Shown here piece after piece: positions 1 through 10,080 of a stretch of 64,000 nucleotides of DNA. A program made the position numbers and the translations under genes. Location of the stretch: positions 39,367 to 103,366 of the forward strand of contig NZ_LBMW01000029.1 of NCBI RefSeq assembly GCF_026168105.1, in the 5' to 3' direction. Below the pieces are notes generated by a model. That model saw only the letters and a list, made by a program, of their open reading frames with translations, had not been told where the DNA came from and did not search any database. This stretch comes from Streptomyces hygroscopicus. Lineage in GTDB: Bacteria; Actinomycetota; Actinomycetes; Streptomycetales; Streptomycetaceae. Position 1 is the first letter of the stretch; each line of letters begins with the position of its first letter.

Positions 1-82
1 CTCGCACGGGGCGGTTCGCCGACTCGATGACCGCGGCACCGGGACGAGCCGGCTGGGCGGAGTCGACCGGGACGATCTCCAC
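1..82 (-). CDS. 5' end of an unidentified gene leaving the window on the left
   Basis: On the minus strand a GTG at 82-80 is preceded by a strong Shine-Dalgarno sequence (AAGGAGGGG, about 90-98 on the plus strand) at good spacing. An open frame runs from it to the window edge. The visible N-terminus reads MEIVPVDSAQPARPG, then an Ala/Glu/Arg-containing stretch with no recognisable domain in 27 residues. It is divergent from the hydrogenase operon and might share its control region. Only the start is visible, so no function can be given. Confidence 0.55.
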   Translation of the reverse strand, partial: MEIVPVDSAQPARPGAAVIESANRPVR

Positions 83-367
83 GGGTACCCCTCCTTCGCT
101 GCGCGCTGTGCACCGGCCGACGACCCACCCTGCGCGCGAGCGTGGTGCCGCCCGACGGGGGCGCGGCTCACCGGTCCCCGACCGGCGCCCGCAGCCTGCC
201 ACTCCGACGGCAGACCCGCGCCGTGCTCCCAAATACGCGCCGCGACGGCTCTCGCGCGTCCACCCGAACGGAGGAACGGCAGCGGCCCGTCGGCAGCTCG
301 TCCGAGTACCGGGAGTGCGCCTTGCGGCGAGGGACTCGCCGTACGCCCATCCACTACCAATGCACGC

Positions 368-420
368 TTGCCGCAATAAAAGGTGTGATCGTTGTAAACC
401 ACTGCAATACAGACAGTCTG
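368..420 (+). promoter_or_regulatory. possible promoter/operator region of the hydrogenase operon
   Basis: The 83-436 stretch between the divergent genes holds no convincing coding sequence. Near its right end the base composition becomes AT-richer. A TTGCCG (368-373) lies 18 bases from TTGTAA (392-397), a weak housekeeping-type -35/-10 pair. A perfect 5+1+5 inverted repeat CAGACAGTCTG (410-420) lies just upstream of the GTG at 437 and could be an operator. Both are pattern calls only. Confidence 0.25.
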
Positions 421-436
421 TGAGTGAGGAGCGACG

Positions 437-1696
437 GTGAGCGACCCCGACCGGAAGTCCGGGAGCGCGCGCAATGCGGGTTCCGCGTTCGAGGAGGCGT
501 GCGCAGTGGCCGACGCCGTCCTCTACGAGGGCTACCTCCTGTACCCGTACCGGAAGTCGTCGCCCAAGAACCGCGTGCGCTGGCAGTTCGGCATCCTCGC
601 CCCGCGTGCCTGGGCCGAGGCGAACGGCCCGGTGGCGCCGGGAATCTCGGGGTCGGTGGAGTCCTGGGAGCAGCAGACCGAGTGCGTGCTGCGCGCGGAG
701 CCCGATGCCGTCGTGCACGTGCGTGTGCGCTACTTGCAGATGCAGGACCGGAGAGTGGAGCGCCGGGACGCGGACGGCGACTACACGCCGGTGGACTCCC
801 TGCAGGCCGCCGGGACCGATCATCTGTCCTTCGAGGAGGCACTGCCGCGCGAGACCGATCTGGTTGTTCCGCTGGCCGATCTCCTCGCCGGGGCAAGGGA
901 GTTCGGCTTCGGAGCTCCGGGCGGCGAGGACATCGAGGATCTCCCCGGCGGCGCGGGACGCCTGGTGCGCCGGCGTTCCCCGGTCGAGGCAAGGACGACA
1001 CTGCGCGCCGAGCGCCTCGCCGGACCCGGTTCACTGCACCGGCTGCGGGTGCACACGGAGAACACCGGCCGGTCGACACCGGCCGGGGCCCCGCGTGCGG
1101 AGGCCCTGCGCCACGCCCTCATCGCGGCGCACACCTTCATCGGCGGTGAGGGTCTGAGCTTCTTCTCCTCGGCCGACCCGCCCGACGAGGTCGGGGCACA
1201 CGTCCGCGACTGCCGCAATCTGCACACCTTCCCGGTGCTCGCCGGCCAGGAGGGGGCGGACACCCTCCTGCTGTCGTCACCGATCATCCTTCCGGACCAT
1301 CCGCAGGTGGCGCCCGAGAGTCCCGGCGACCTGCACGACGCCGCGGAGATCGACGAGATCCTGACCCTGCGGACGATGCTGCTCACGGACGAAGAGAAAC
1401 GCGAGGCCCGCGCCACCGATCCCAGGGCCGCGCGGATCCTGGACCGCGTGGACACGATGCCGCCGGAGGTGTTCGCCCGGCTGCACGGAGCCATCCGCTC
1501 CCTCGCTCCGTCCGCCGCCCCCGTTTGCCCCTCCGCGGATGCGCTCGGCCTCTTCCTGGGTTCCCCTGGGTTTGACGCCGTGCCGGTGTCGGCCGGCGGC
1601 GACGTACGTGCGCCGGTCGCCGCCCCGGACACCCAGGCGGCCCCGGTGCCGGACCAGGAAGGGTCTCATGGACGCCATCGAGTTGCTGAAGCATGA
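437..1696 (+). CDS. conserved hypothetical protein at the head of the hydrogenase operon
   Basis: The 419-residue soluble protein has no signal peptide, membrane segment or metal-binding Cys motif that I recognise. The GTG start is supported by GAGGAG five bases upstream. The first ~340 residues look globular (for example VLYEGYLLYPYRKSS near residue 28 and HTFIGGEGLSFFSS near 235). The last ~60 are low-complexity Ala/Pro/Val and may be a degraded or altered C-terminus, because a broken hemerythrin-like gene begins inside its 3' end. Position and strand suggest a role in assembly or function of the actinobacterial uptake hydrogenase, but this is inference from context; the fold and activity are unknown. 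Confidence 0.75.
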   Translation: MSDPDRKSGSARNAGSAFEEACAVADAVLYEGYLLYPYRKSSPKNRVRWQFGILAPRAWAEANGPVAPGISGSVESWEQQTECVLRAEPDAVVHVRVRYLQMQDRRVERRDADGDYTPVDSLQAAGTDHLSFEEALPRETDLVVPLADLLAGAREFGFGAPGGEDIEDLPGGAGRLVRRRSPVEARTTLRAERLAGPGSLHRLRVHTENTGRSTPAGAPRAEALRHALIAAHTFIGGEGLSFFSSADPPDEVGAHVRDCRNLHTFPVLAGQEGADTLLLSSPIILPDHPQVAPESPGDLHDAAEIDEILTLRTMLLTDEEKREARATDPRAARILDRVDTMPPEVFARLHGAIRSLAPSAAPVCPSADALGLFLGSPGFDAVPVSAGGDVRAPVAAPDTQAAPVPDQEGSHGRHRVAEA

Positions 1697-1994
1697 CCAC
1701 CGGAAGGTGGAGCAACTGTTCCTCCACCGGAAGGTGAAGCAACTGTTCCGCGGCCACCATGTCGTGGCCGCCGGGCCTCAGCGCCGGGCCGTGGTCGAGA
1801 CCCTGCTCCGGGAACCGTCCCGGCACGCTGCCCTCGACGGACCGGGGCAGCTCCCGGCACGGAGCGAGCACACCGCCCCGACCCGACCGCACCCACACGC
1901 ATCCGCCGAGCCTCCCGCCCTGTCGCTCGCCGGACCGGTGGCCGCGGCCCACGACCGACTCCGGGACCCACTGCAAGGGAGGCCGACGACATGA
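1668..1994 (+). pseudogene. degenerate hemerythrin (HHE)-like gene
   Basis: The ATG at 1668 opens a frame beginning MDAIELLKHDHRKVEQLF, the classic N-terminus of bacterial hemerythrin HHE-domain proteins (the HDH is part of the di-iron site). A later piece, RRAVVETLLREPSRHAALD, resembles the second helix with its His. Beyond that the frame becomes Pro/His/Arg-rich and stops at 1994, so the rest of the ~150-200 residue domain is missing. A 27-bp in-frame tandem duplication sits in helix 1. I read it as a decayed gene trapped between the first operon gene and hhyS; its stop overlaps the hhyS ATG. Translation may still couple to hhyS. An intact shortened protein is the less likely alternative. 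Confidence 0.6.
1697..1750 (+). repeat. 27-bp in-frame tandem duplication
   Basis: Two adjacent 27-base copies, 1697-1723 and 1724-1750, differ at two positions. They encode HRKVEQLFL then HRKVKQLFR inside the hemerythrin-like remnant. The copy number adds nine residues to a helix that carries metal ligands, which fits loss of function. Confidence 0.85.
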
Positions 1995-3076
1995 CCAGAG
2001 GCGGGACCAAGAAGGCCGGCAAAAAGCCCGACCGGGCCGAGAAGAAACACGGGTTCGACGAGGTCCATATTCTGTGGATCTCCGAGGGCATGAGCTGTGA
2101 CGGTGACACCGTCGCGATGACGGCGGCCGGCCAGCCGGGCATCGAGGACATCGTCCTCGGGCTCGTACCGGGTCTGCCGAAGGTGAACCTGCACAACAAG
2201 GTGCTCTCCCCCACCATGGGCGGCGAGGACTTCCTCGCGCCCTTCCGCGCGGCGGCACGCGGCGAGCTGGAGCCGTTCGTCCTGGTCATCGAGGGCTCGA
2301 TCCCCAACCAGAACATCATCGACGGCGACGGCTACTGGACGTCGTTCGGCAACGACCCGGACACGGGTGAACCGCTCACCCTCAACTGGTGGATCGACCA
2401 CCTCGCCCCGCGGGCCTGGGCGGTCGTCGCGGCCGGTACGTGTGCCACGTACGGCGGGATCCACGCGATGGCGGGCAACCCCACGGGCTCCATGGGTCTG
2501 GCCGACTACCTGGGCTGGGACTTCAGGTCGCAGGGTGCGCTGCCGATCGTCAACGTCCCGGGCTGCCCGATCCAGCCGGAGAACTTCATGGAGACGCTGA
2601 CCTGGCTGCTGTACCACGCGGCCGGGTCGGCTCCGCCGCCCCCGTTGGACGAGAACCTGCGCCCGCAGTGGCTGTTCGGAAAGACGGTCCACGAGGGGTG
2701 CGACCGCGCCGCGTACTACGAGCAGGCCGACTTCGGCAGGGACTACAACTCCCCCAAGTGCATGGTCAAGGTGGGTTGTTGGGGCCCGGTCGTCAACTGC
2801 AACGTACCCAAGCGCGGCTGGATGGGGGGCGTGGGCGGCTGCCCGAACGTCGGGGGGATCTGCATCGGCTGCACGATGCCCGGATTCCCGGACGCCTTCA
2901 TGCCGTTCATGGACGAACCGACGGGCGCCACCTTCTCGTCGGCCCTCATCAGGCCCTACGGGGCGGTGATCCGGCGGCTGCGCGGCCTCACCAACATGGC
3001 CGTCAACCGCGAACCAAAGTGGCGCCACGACAAGGCGGAGCTGACCAGCGGTTACGACCCGCACTGGCGCCCCTGA
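1991..3076 (+). CDS. hhyS: [NiFe]-hydrogenase small subunit, group 1h/5 (high-affinity H2 uptake)
   Basis: This is the iron-sulfur subunit that carries electrons away from the NiFe site during uptake of trace H2. The 361-residue protein has the family Cys signatures: SCDGD at 35-39, GTCATYGG, VPGCPIQP, HEGCD, SPKC and GGCPNVGGICIGC. In SCDGD, the second Cys of the usual CxxC is Asp39. The actinobacterial-type hydrogenases are known to bind the proximal cluster with three Cys and one Asp, and this sequence agrees. No twin-arginine signal is visible, unlike periplasmic/membrane-bound group 1 enzymes, so a cytoplasmic-side location is inferred. The ATG is preceded by AAGGGAGG. The large subunit follows after 37 bases. 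Confidence 0.95.
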   Translation: MTRGGTKKAGKKPDRAEKKHGFDEVHILWISEGMSCDGDTVAMTAAGQPGIEDIVLGLVPGLPKVNLHNKVLSPTMGGEDFLAPFRAAARGELEPFVLVIEGSIPNQNIIDGDGYWTSFGNDPDTGEPLTLNWWIDHLAPRAWAVVAAGTCATYGGIHAMAGNPTGSMGLADYLGWDFRSQGALPIVNVPGCPIQPENFMETLTWLLYHAAGSAPPPPLDENLRPQWLFGKTVHEGCDRAAYYEQADFGRDYNSPKCMVKVGCWGPVVNCNVPKRGWMGGVGGCPNVGGICIGCTMPGFPDAFMPFMDEPTGATFSSALIRPYGAVIRRLRGLTNMAVNREPKWRHDKAELTSGYDPHWRP

Positions 3077-3113
3077 GACAGGTCAAGCGAGAGAGAGCGA
3101 GGAAGACACGGAC

Positions 3114-4907
3114 ATGACGGCAACCGAGGCGCGGGGCGCCCAGCGGAAACCCGCGCAGATCGTGGACATGTCCTGGGACCCGATCACGCGGATCGTCGGC
3201 AATCTCGGCATCTACACGAAGATCGACTTCGCGAACCGGGAAGTGGTGGAGTGTCACAGCACTTCGTCGCTCTTCCGGGGCTACTCCGTCTTCATGAGGG
3301 GCAAGGACCCGCGTGACGCGGGCTTCATCACGTCACGCATCTGCGGTATCTGCGGCGACAACCACACCACGTGTTCCAACTACGCCCAACAGATGGCCTA
3401 CGGCGTCAAACCGCCGATGCTCGCCGACACCATCGTCAACCTGGGCGAGGCGGCCGAGTACATCTTCGACCACACGATCTTCCAGGACAACCTGGTCTTC
3501 GTGGACTTCTGCGAGGCCATGGTCAAGTCCACCAACCCCAGCGTGCTGGCCCGGGCCGAGCGCACCGAGGCACGCAACGGGCACATCCATGGCTACCGGA
3601 CCATCGCCGACATCATGCGCGCCTTCAACCCCTTCGAGGGGGAGGTCTACAAGGAGGCGCTCAAGGTCAGCCGGATCACCCGGGAAATGTTCTGTCTGAT
3701 GGAGGGGCGCCACGTCCACCCCTCCACTCTGTATCCGGGCGGCGTCGGCACCATGCCGGAGCCGACCACGTTCACGGACTACCTCTCCCGGCTGATCCGG
3801 GTCATCGACTTCGTCAAGCAGGCCGTGGCGATGAACGACGACGTCTTCGACTTCTTCTACGAGGCGCTGCCCGGCTACGAGGAGGTGGGCCGTCGACGGA
3901 TCATGCTCGGCTGCTGGGGCGCCTGGCAGAACCCGGACGTGTGCGACTACCGCTACGAGACGATGAGCGAGTGGGGCAAGGCGATGTACGTCACCCCGGG
4001 CGTCGTCGTCGACGGCAAACTCGTCACCAACGACCTGGTCGACATCAACCTCGGCATCCGGATCCTGCTGGGCAGCTCGTACTACGAGGACTGGGCGAAC
4101 GAGAATCCGTTCGTCACCCACGATCCGCTCGGCAACCCCGTCGACATGCGCCACCCGTGGAACCAGACGACGGTCCCGCTGCCGCAGAAACGGGACTTCA
4201 CCGGCAACTACAGCTGGGTGATGAGCCCGCGCTGGTACAACAAGGACACCAACGACCACCTCGCCCTCGACACCGGAGGCGGCCCGCTGGCCCGGCTGTG
4301 GTCGACCGCGCTCAACGGTCTGGTCGACACGCCCTACGTCAAGGCCACGGGGCACAGCGTGCAGATCTCGCTGCCCAAGAGCGAGAAGCTGCCGGAGATG
4401 ACGCTGGAGTGGAAGATCCCCCAGTGGAGCAACACGATCGAACGCGACCGGGCCCGCCCCTACTTCGTCGCCTACGCCGCCGCCATGGCCTTCTACTTCC
4501 TGGAGAAGGCGATGGGGTTCGTCCGTGCGGGCGACACCAAGGTCTTCGAGAACTACGAGGTGCCGGACGAGGCGATCGGCTGTGGGTTCCACGAAGCGGT
4601 GCGCGGTGTCCTCTCCCACCACCTGGTGATCAAGGACAAGAAGATCGCGAACTACCACCCGTACCCGCCCACTCCGTGGAACGGCAGTCCTCGGGACAGT
4701 TACGGCACCCCCGGACCGTACGAGGACGCCGTCCAGGGTCAGCCGATCTTCGAGGAGAACGGCCCCGACGACTTCAAGGGCGTCGACATCATGCGCACGG
4801 TCCGCAGCTTCGATCCCTGTCTGCCCTGCGGTGTGCACATGTACCTCGGCAAGGGCAACACGCTGACCAAGCTGCACTCGCCCACCTACGGAGCGGCTCA
4901 TGCCTGA
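3114..4907 (+). CDS. hhyL: [NiFe]-hydrogenase large subunit, group 1h/5
   Basis: This is the catalytic subunit that splits H2 at the NiFe(CN)2CO centre. The 597-residue protein has both nickel-ligand motifs: N-terminal RICGICGDNHTTC (residues 75-87) and C-terminal DPCLPCGVH (567-575), giving the four Cys ligands C77, C80, C569 and C572. Twenty-two residues remain after the motif His; in many hydrogenases a maturation peptidase trims such a tail, but I cannot tell whether that applies here. The gene overlaps the next one by 8 bases, suggesting translational coupling. High-affinity members oxidise atmospheric H2, mainly in stationary phase or spores; that role is inferred from the family. Confidence 0.96.
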   Translation: MTATEARGAQRKPAQIVDMSWDPITRIVGNLGIYTKIDFANREVVECHSTSSLFRGYSVFMRGKDPRDAGFITSRICGICGDNHTTCSNYAQQMAYGVKPPMLADTIVNLGEAAEYIFDHTIFQDNLVFVDFCEAMVKSTNPSVLARAERTEARNGHIHGYRTIADIMRAFNPFEGEVYKEALKVSRITREMFCLMEGRHVHPSTLYPGGVGTMPEPTTFTDYLSRLIRVIDFVKQAVAMNDDVFDFFYEALPGYEEVGRRRIMLGCWGAWQNPDVCDYRYETMSEWGKAMYVTPGVVVDGKLVTNDLVDINLGIRILLGSSYYEDWANENPFVTHDPLGNPVDMRHPWNQTTVPLPQKRDFTGNYSWVMSPRWYNKDTNDHLALDTGGGPLARLWSTALNGLVDTPYVKATGHSVQISLPKSEKLPEMTLEWKIPQWSNTIERDRARPYFVAYAAAMAFYFLEKAMGFVRAGDTKVFENYEVPDEAIGCGFHEAVRGVLSHHLVIKDKKIANYHPYPPTPWNGSPRDSYGTPGPYEDAVQGQPIFEENGPDDFKGVDIMRTVRSFDPCLPCGVHMYLGKGNTLTKLHSPTYGAAHA

Positions 4908-5451
4908 GTCCGTACGGCTCGACGAGGCGGCCGTCGCGGAGCGGTTGTCGCGCATCGACCGGTTGCTCGAGCAGATCGAGGGAGCTCCCGGCCCGATGAC
5001 CGGTGCGGCGATCGAGGCGGTGCAGGCGCTCACCGAGGTCTACGGCGAGGCGCTGGCCCGGGTGGTGGACGGCGCCGACCCGGGTCTGGCCGACCATATG
5101 GCCGGCGATGAACTCGTCGGGCATCTCCTGGTCCTCCACGGCATCCACCCGGAGCCGCCGGAGCGCCGGGCCGCCCGCGCCGTCGACGCTGTGCGTCCGG
5201 CGGTGCGCGAGCGGGGCGGGGACGTCGAACTGGAGGGCGTCGAGGAGGGGGTTGCCCGGGTGCGGCTGGCCGCCAAGGGGTGCGGAACCTCCTCGGCGGC
5301 GCTGGAGGAAGCGGTCCGCGAGGCCGTGCTCACCCTGGCTCCCGAGCTCTCCGGCGTCGAGCAGGCGCCGGGGGGCGGCGGGCGAGGGACCACCTTCGTA
5401 CCGGTCGAGGCGCTCACCCTGCGTACGGCGTCGGTCGGGGAGCGGACGTGA
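4900..5451 (+). CDS. NifU-C-like protein of the hydrogenase operon, with a single Cys
   Basis: The 183-residue protein has an N-terminal helical half and a C-terminal NifU-like half (about residues 95-165) ending in AAKGCGTSSAALEEAVREAV and ELSGVE. In canonical NifU C-terminal domains this segment has a CxxC that holds an Fe-S cluster; here only one Cys remains. A standard scaffold activity is therefore doubtful. A dimeric cluster site, a carrier role or a structural role in small-subunit assembly remain possible. It overlaps hhyL by 8 bases and the next gene by GTGA, so it is made together with the hydrogenase. Confidence 0.8.
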   Translation: MPESVRLDEAAVAERLSRIDRLLEQIEGAPGPMTGAAIEAVQALTEVYGEALARVVDGADPGLADHMAGDELVGHLLVLHGIHPEPPERRAARAVDAVRPAVRERGGDVELEGVEEGVARVRLAAKGCGTSSAALEEAVREAVLTLAPELSGVEQAPGGGGRGTTFVPVEALTLRTASVGERT

Positions 5452-6035
5452 CCTCCGGTGCGCTGGCGCGCGTCATCCGCTCCGCCGCCGACCGGCGGGC
5501 GGATGCGGAGCGCTGCGACCTCTGCGGCGTCGACGTGCCGGCCGAGCACCGGCATCTGCTCGACACGGGTCAGGAACAGGTGCTGTGCGCCTGCCGGCCC
5601 TGCTCCCTGCTCTTCGTGGGGGACGGAGCGAGCGAGGGCCGCTACCGGCTGGTGCCGCGCCGGAGGGTGCGCCTGCCCCCGGTCAGTACCCGGGCGCTGG
5701 GCGTTCCGGTGGGTCTGGCCTTCTTCGTACGGCACACGGACGACACCGTGACCGCGCACTATCCGAGCCCCGCCGGTGCCACCCGGTGGGAGGCGGAGCC
5801 GACGGCCTGGCATGGCGTCGTCGCCGACTGCCCGACGCTCGCCACGCTCGAACCGGACGTGGAGGCACTGCTGGTGAACACCGCCTTCTCCGCGCAGCAC
5901 CACTGGATCACCCCGATCGACGACTGCTTCCGGATGGTCGCGCTCGTACGGCGGGAGTGGCGGGGCCTGTCCGGCGGCAGCCGGGTGTGGCCCGCCGTCG
6001 AGGCTTTCTTCGCGGAGCTGACCGAACAACCGTAG
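5448..6035 (+). CDS. hydrogenase-linked protein with two CxxC motifs (DUF5947-like)
   Basis: The GTG at 5448 overlaps the preceding TGA (GTGA), which fixes the start and gives 195 residues. Near the N-terminus CDLC (residues 23-26) and CACRPC about 30 residues later form a likely zinc or rubredoxin-like four-Cys site around HRHLLD. The rest is a globular domain with several Trp residues (HHWITPIDDCFRM) and no membrane segments. I assign it to the family usually labelled DUF5947, found beside group 1h hydrogenases. A role in electron transfer or cofactor insertion is inference from motif and context. Confidence 0.72.
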   Translation: MTSGALARVIRSAADRRADAERCDLCGVDVPAEHRHLLDTGQEQVLCACRPCSLLFVGDGASEGRYRLVPRRRVRLPPVSTRALGVPVGLAFFVRHTDDTVTAHYPSPAGATRWEAEPTAWHGVVADCPTLATLEPDVEALLVNTAFSAQHHWITPIDDCFRMVALVRREWRGLSGGSRVWPAVEAFFAELTEQP

Positions 6036-6056
6036 GAACCCGGCAAGGAGGACACG

Positions 6057-6263
6057 ATGGGCAGTATCCGAGTGGGCAAACCGGACGTGAAACCCGATAC
6101 GCCCCGACACGTCAACGGGCTGCACGAGGGCAACCGGGGGCCCTACAAGCGGCAGACCGGACACCACAAGGACGGGACCGCCGACGCCCGCCGCTCGACC
6201 GGGATCCACTGGAAGAAACACAACGCGATCTCGAAGACCATGCCGAATCTGCCACCGGGATGA
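6057..6263 (+). CDS. small basic conserved hypothetical protein, hydrogenase operon
   Basis: The 68-residue protein starts at an ATG with AAGGAGG five bases upstream, 21 bases after the previous stop. It is rich in Lys, Arg, His, Gly and Asn (GLHEGNRGPYKRQTGHHKDG), has no hydrophobic helix, and is probably largely disordered or nucleic-acid/phosphate binding. It contains no Cys. I do not recognise the family. Strong codon bias and a good ribosome site support it as real. Confidence 0.65.
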   Translation: MGSIRVGKPDVKPDTPRHVNGLHEGNRGPYKRQTGHHKDGTADARRSTGIHWKKHNAISKTMPNLPPG

Positions 6264-6322
6264 CGCGGCAACCACGACCGCGCCGTAAGGGGCGCGGCAT
6301 CGGAGACGACCGAGGAGTACAC

Positions 6323-6475
6323 ATGAGGGCCAGACGAGTGCTGATCGCAGAGGCACTGCTCTTGGGCGGCGTGGCGCTGACGGTGCTCGCCAGGGAGTTT
6401 CCCGGGCTGGTACGCGAAGTCAGAATCTGGCGGATGGTGGGCGTCAGGCCCGTCATCTCCAGGCACGCCGGCTGA
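6323..6475 (+). CDS. 50-residue single-pass membrane protein (DUF6893-like)
   Basis: The ATG at 6323 follows a GAGGAG motif. The protein begins MRARRVLIAEALLLGGVALT: a positively charged N-terminus, one hydrophobic helix (about residues 7-22) and a short amphipathic basic tail. It looks like the small actinobacterial proteins grouped as DUF6893, though that name is from memory. As the last gene of the hydrogenase operon it might tether the enzyme to the membrane or to quinone-linked electron transfer, but nothing in the sequence proves this. Confidence 0.6.
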   Translation: MRARRVLIAEALLLGGVALTVLAREFPGLVREVRIWRMVGVRPVISRHAG

Positions 6476-6505
6476 GCACTTGGCACGGCAGGCAATCACG
6501 GCGCG

Positions 6506-8578
<2,073 letters not shown>

Positions 8579-8629
8579 AACGCACCGCCCTTCCGATGAG
8601 CCTCATGTCTGCGCGACGAAGGCCTCCTC

Positions 8630-8663
8630 TCTCATGGTCCCTCGTATCTCATGGTCCCTCGTA
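8630..8663. repeat. 17-bp perfect tandem direct repeat
   Basis: TCTCATGGTCCCTCGTA occurs twice in immediate succession (8630-8646 and 8647-8663), upstream of the ftsH-like gene start. It may be part of its control region or simple replication slippage. Confidence 0.7.
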
Positions 8664-8735
8664 CAGGCGTCCGACGGCTTCGGTTCACGGAGGCCGTTCG
8701 CAGGTGTTCGCGGCTGCCCCTCGCCGGAGTCCTCC

Positions 8736-9179
8736 TCACCCCGTCTGCGGGCGGACGATCACGACCGGACAGTCCGCGTGCAGGGCGACGTGATGGCTGA
8801 CGGACCCCAGCAGGGCCCGGGCGAAACCGCCCCTCCCCCGGCTGCCCACGACCAGGGCCTCGGCCCCCTCGGCCGCCCTCAGCAGCACGTCCACCGGGTT
8901 GCCGCGCACCACAAGGGCCCTGACCGGGGCGGGGGCCTCGGTCCCCAGCACTTCCCTCAGCTCCTGGGCCAGCGCCTGCCGGGCGTTCTCCTCGTCGAAT
9001 TCGGCGTCCACCGCCGGACCCGACCAGCCGAACATTCCCGGCAGCTCCCACGCGGCCACAGCGTCCACGGTGCCGCCGACCAGACAGGCCTGCCGGACGG
9101 CCCAGCGCAGCGCCGCGTGCGAGGACGGTGACCCGTCGACGCCCACCACGACACGCGGCTTCGAGGCATCCGTGTTCAT
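8736..9179 (-). CDS. universal stress protein (UspA family)
   Basis: The 147-residue single-domain protein begins MNTDASKPRVVVGVDGSPSS. The typical ATP-binding pattern lies near the C-terminus: VVGSRGRGGFARALLGSVSH followed by CPVVIVRPQ. Such proteins act in survival under starvation, hypoxia or oxidative stress. The ATG at 9179 is chosen because the family starts with this short lead before the first beta strand; longer upstream frames are out of character. It lies between the FtsH-like protease and a divergent RsbW-like gene, consistent with a stress locus next to the uptake hydrogenase. Confidence 0.92.
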   Translation of the reverse strand: MNTDASKPRVVVGVDGSPSSHAALRWAVRQACLVGGTVDAVAAWELPGMFGWSGPAVDAEFDEENARQALAQELREVLGTEAPAPVRALVVRGNPVDVLLRAAEGAEALVVGSRGRGGFARALLGSVSHHVALHADCPVVIVRPQTG

Positions 9180-9561
9180 ACGTCGTCCCACCTCTCCGGC
9201 GGCCCGTCGACGGCCGCGCCCACGCCCCCGCCTCCACGCTGCGCGACTCCTGGGCAGCCCGCCACGCGGGGGCCGCCGAGGGCGTGGCGTACGACCCGGT
9301 GACGCCCGCACCCTTCGCGGTCGGCACGGCGACCGCGGGGCCCCTGGCAAGGGGCCGACCGGGCGCCCGTCGGCCCGGCCGGGCGGCGGTGGGGCCGAAC
9401 TGCTCGATGAAGCGGCCGGTCAAGAGATCGGCACTCTGGGCGCGGAGACCGTGGCAGCCGGGGCGTCGAGCGGACCGTCACCCCCGTCCCGCGCCTGTGC
9501 CGCGTCAACAGGTGCCTTACGGGTACCCGCTCCGAGTAGGTCTCGAGCAAGGAGGGACACG
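9180..9561. other. divergent intergenic region, no gene seen
   Basis: This 382-base GC-rich gap separates the divergent stress protein and ATP-binding protein genes. Open frames cross it on both strands, but none has a credible start, family match or codon pattern. It should contain both promoters; I could not pick out convincing -35/-10 pairs. Confidence 0.5.
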
Positions 9562-9990
9562 GTGAGCGGATCATCGGTAAAGGCGGTGGGCTGGGCACGC
9601 TCCCTGCCCCTGAACAGCGGGGTGAAGGCGGCCCGTGACTGGGCCCGTGCCCATCTGGACTCACTGGGCTGGACCGATGACGCGCCGCAGACCGCTGACG
9701 CGGTTCTGCTGACCATATCGGAGTTGGTCACCAACGCCCATGTGCATGCGCACAGTTCCGCGCAGCTGGTGCTGACCTGGGACACCCGCTGTCTGCACGT
9801 CGCCGTCCACGACGCCTCCACCGAACTGCCCACGCCTCGTCCACCGAGCGTCGAGCACGTGGGCGGGCGCGGCATGCTGCTCGTGGACGCACTGGCCGAC
9901 GAGTGGCAGGCCCGCGCCTGCCCCGACGGCAAGATCGTCCACGCATGCTTCAGGCCACCTGCCTCCACCGCGAAGCCGGTCCGTTCCTGA
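9562..9990 (+). CDS. RsbW-like HATPase_c ATP-binding protein (anti-sigma factor type)
   Basis: The GTG at 9562 has AAGGAGGG eight bases upstream, giving 142 residues. The GHKL ATPase signatures are the N-box LLTISELVTNAHVHAH (about residues 50-65) and the G-box VGGRGMLLVDALADEW (about 105-120). These short proteins in Streptomyces bind or phosphorylate anti-anti-sigma factors and control stress and developmental sigma factors. No partner gene is adjacent. It is the same strand as, and 90 bases before, the broken cyclase gene. Confidence 0.88.
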   Translation: MSGSSVKAVGWARSLPLNSGVKAARDWARAHLDSLGWTDDAPQTADAVLLTISELVTNAHVHAHSSAQLVLTWDTRCLHVAVHDASTELPTPRPPSVEHVGGRGMLLVDALADEWQARACPDGKIVHACFRPPASTAKPVRS

Positions 9991-10080
9991 CCGGCCGATG
10001 CGCGTCGCGAAACACAGGTGCGAGGGGCGACGGTGCCGCGTCCGGCCGATCGCCGCGAGCCTTGGAGCACTGAGCAGAAG

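Noticed and set aside
8632..9423. 263-codon frame overlapping the universal stress protein
   Set aside because: Out-of-frame shadow with Arg/Gly-rich composition.
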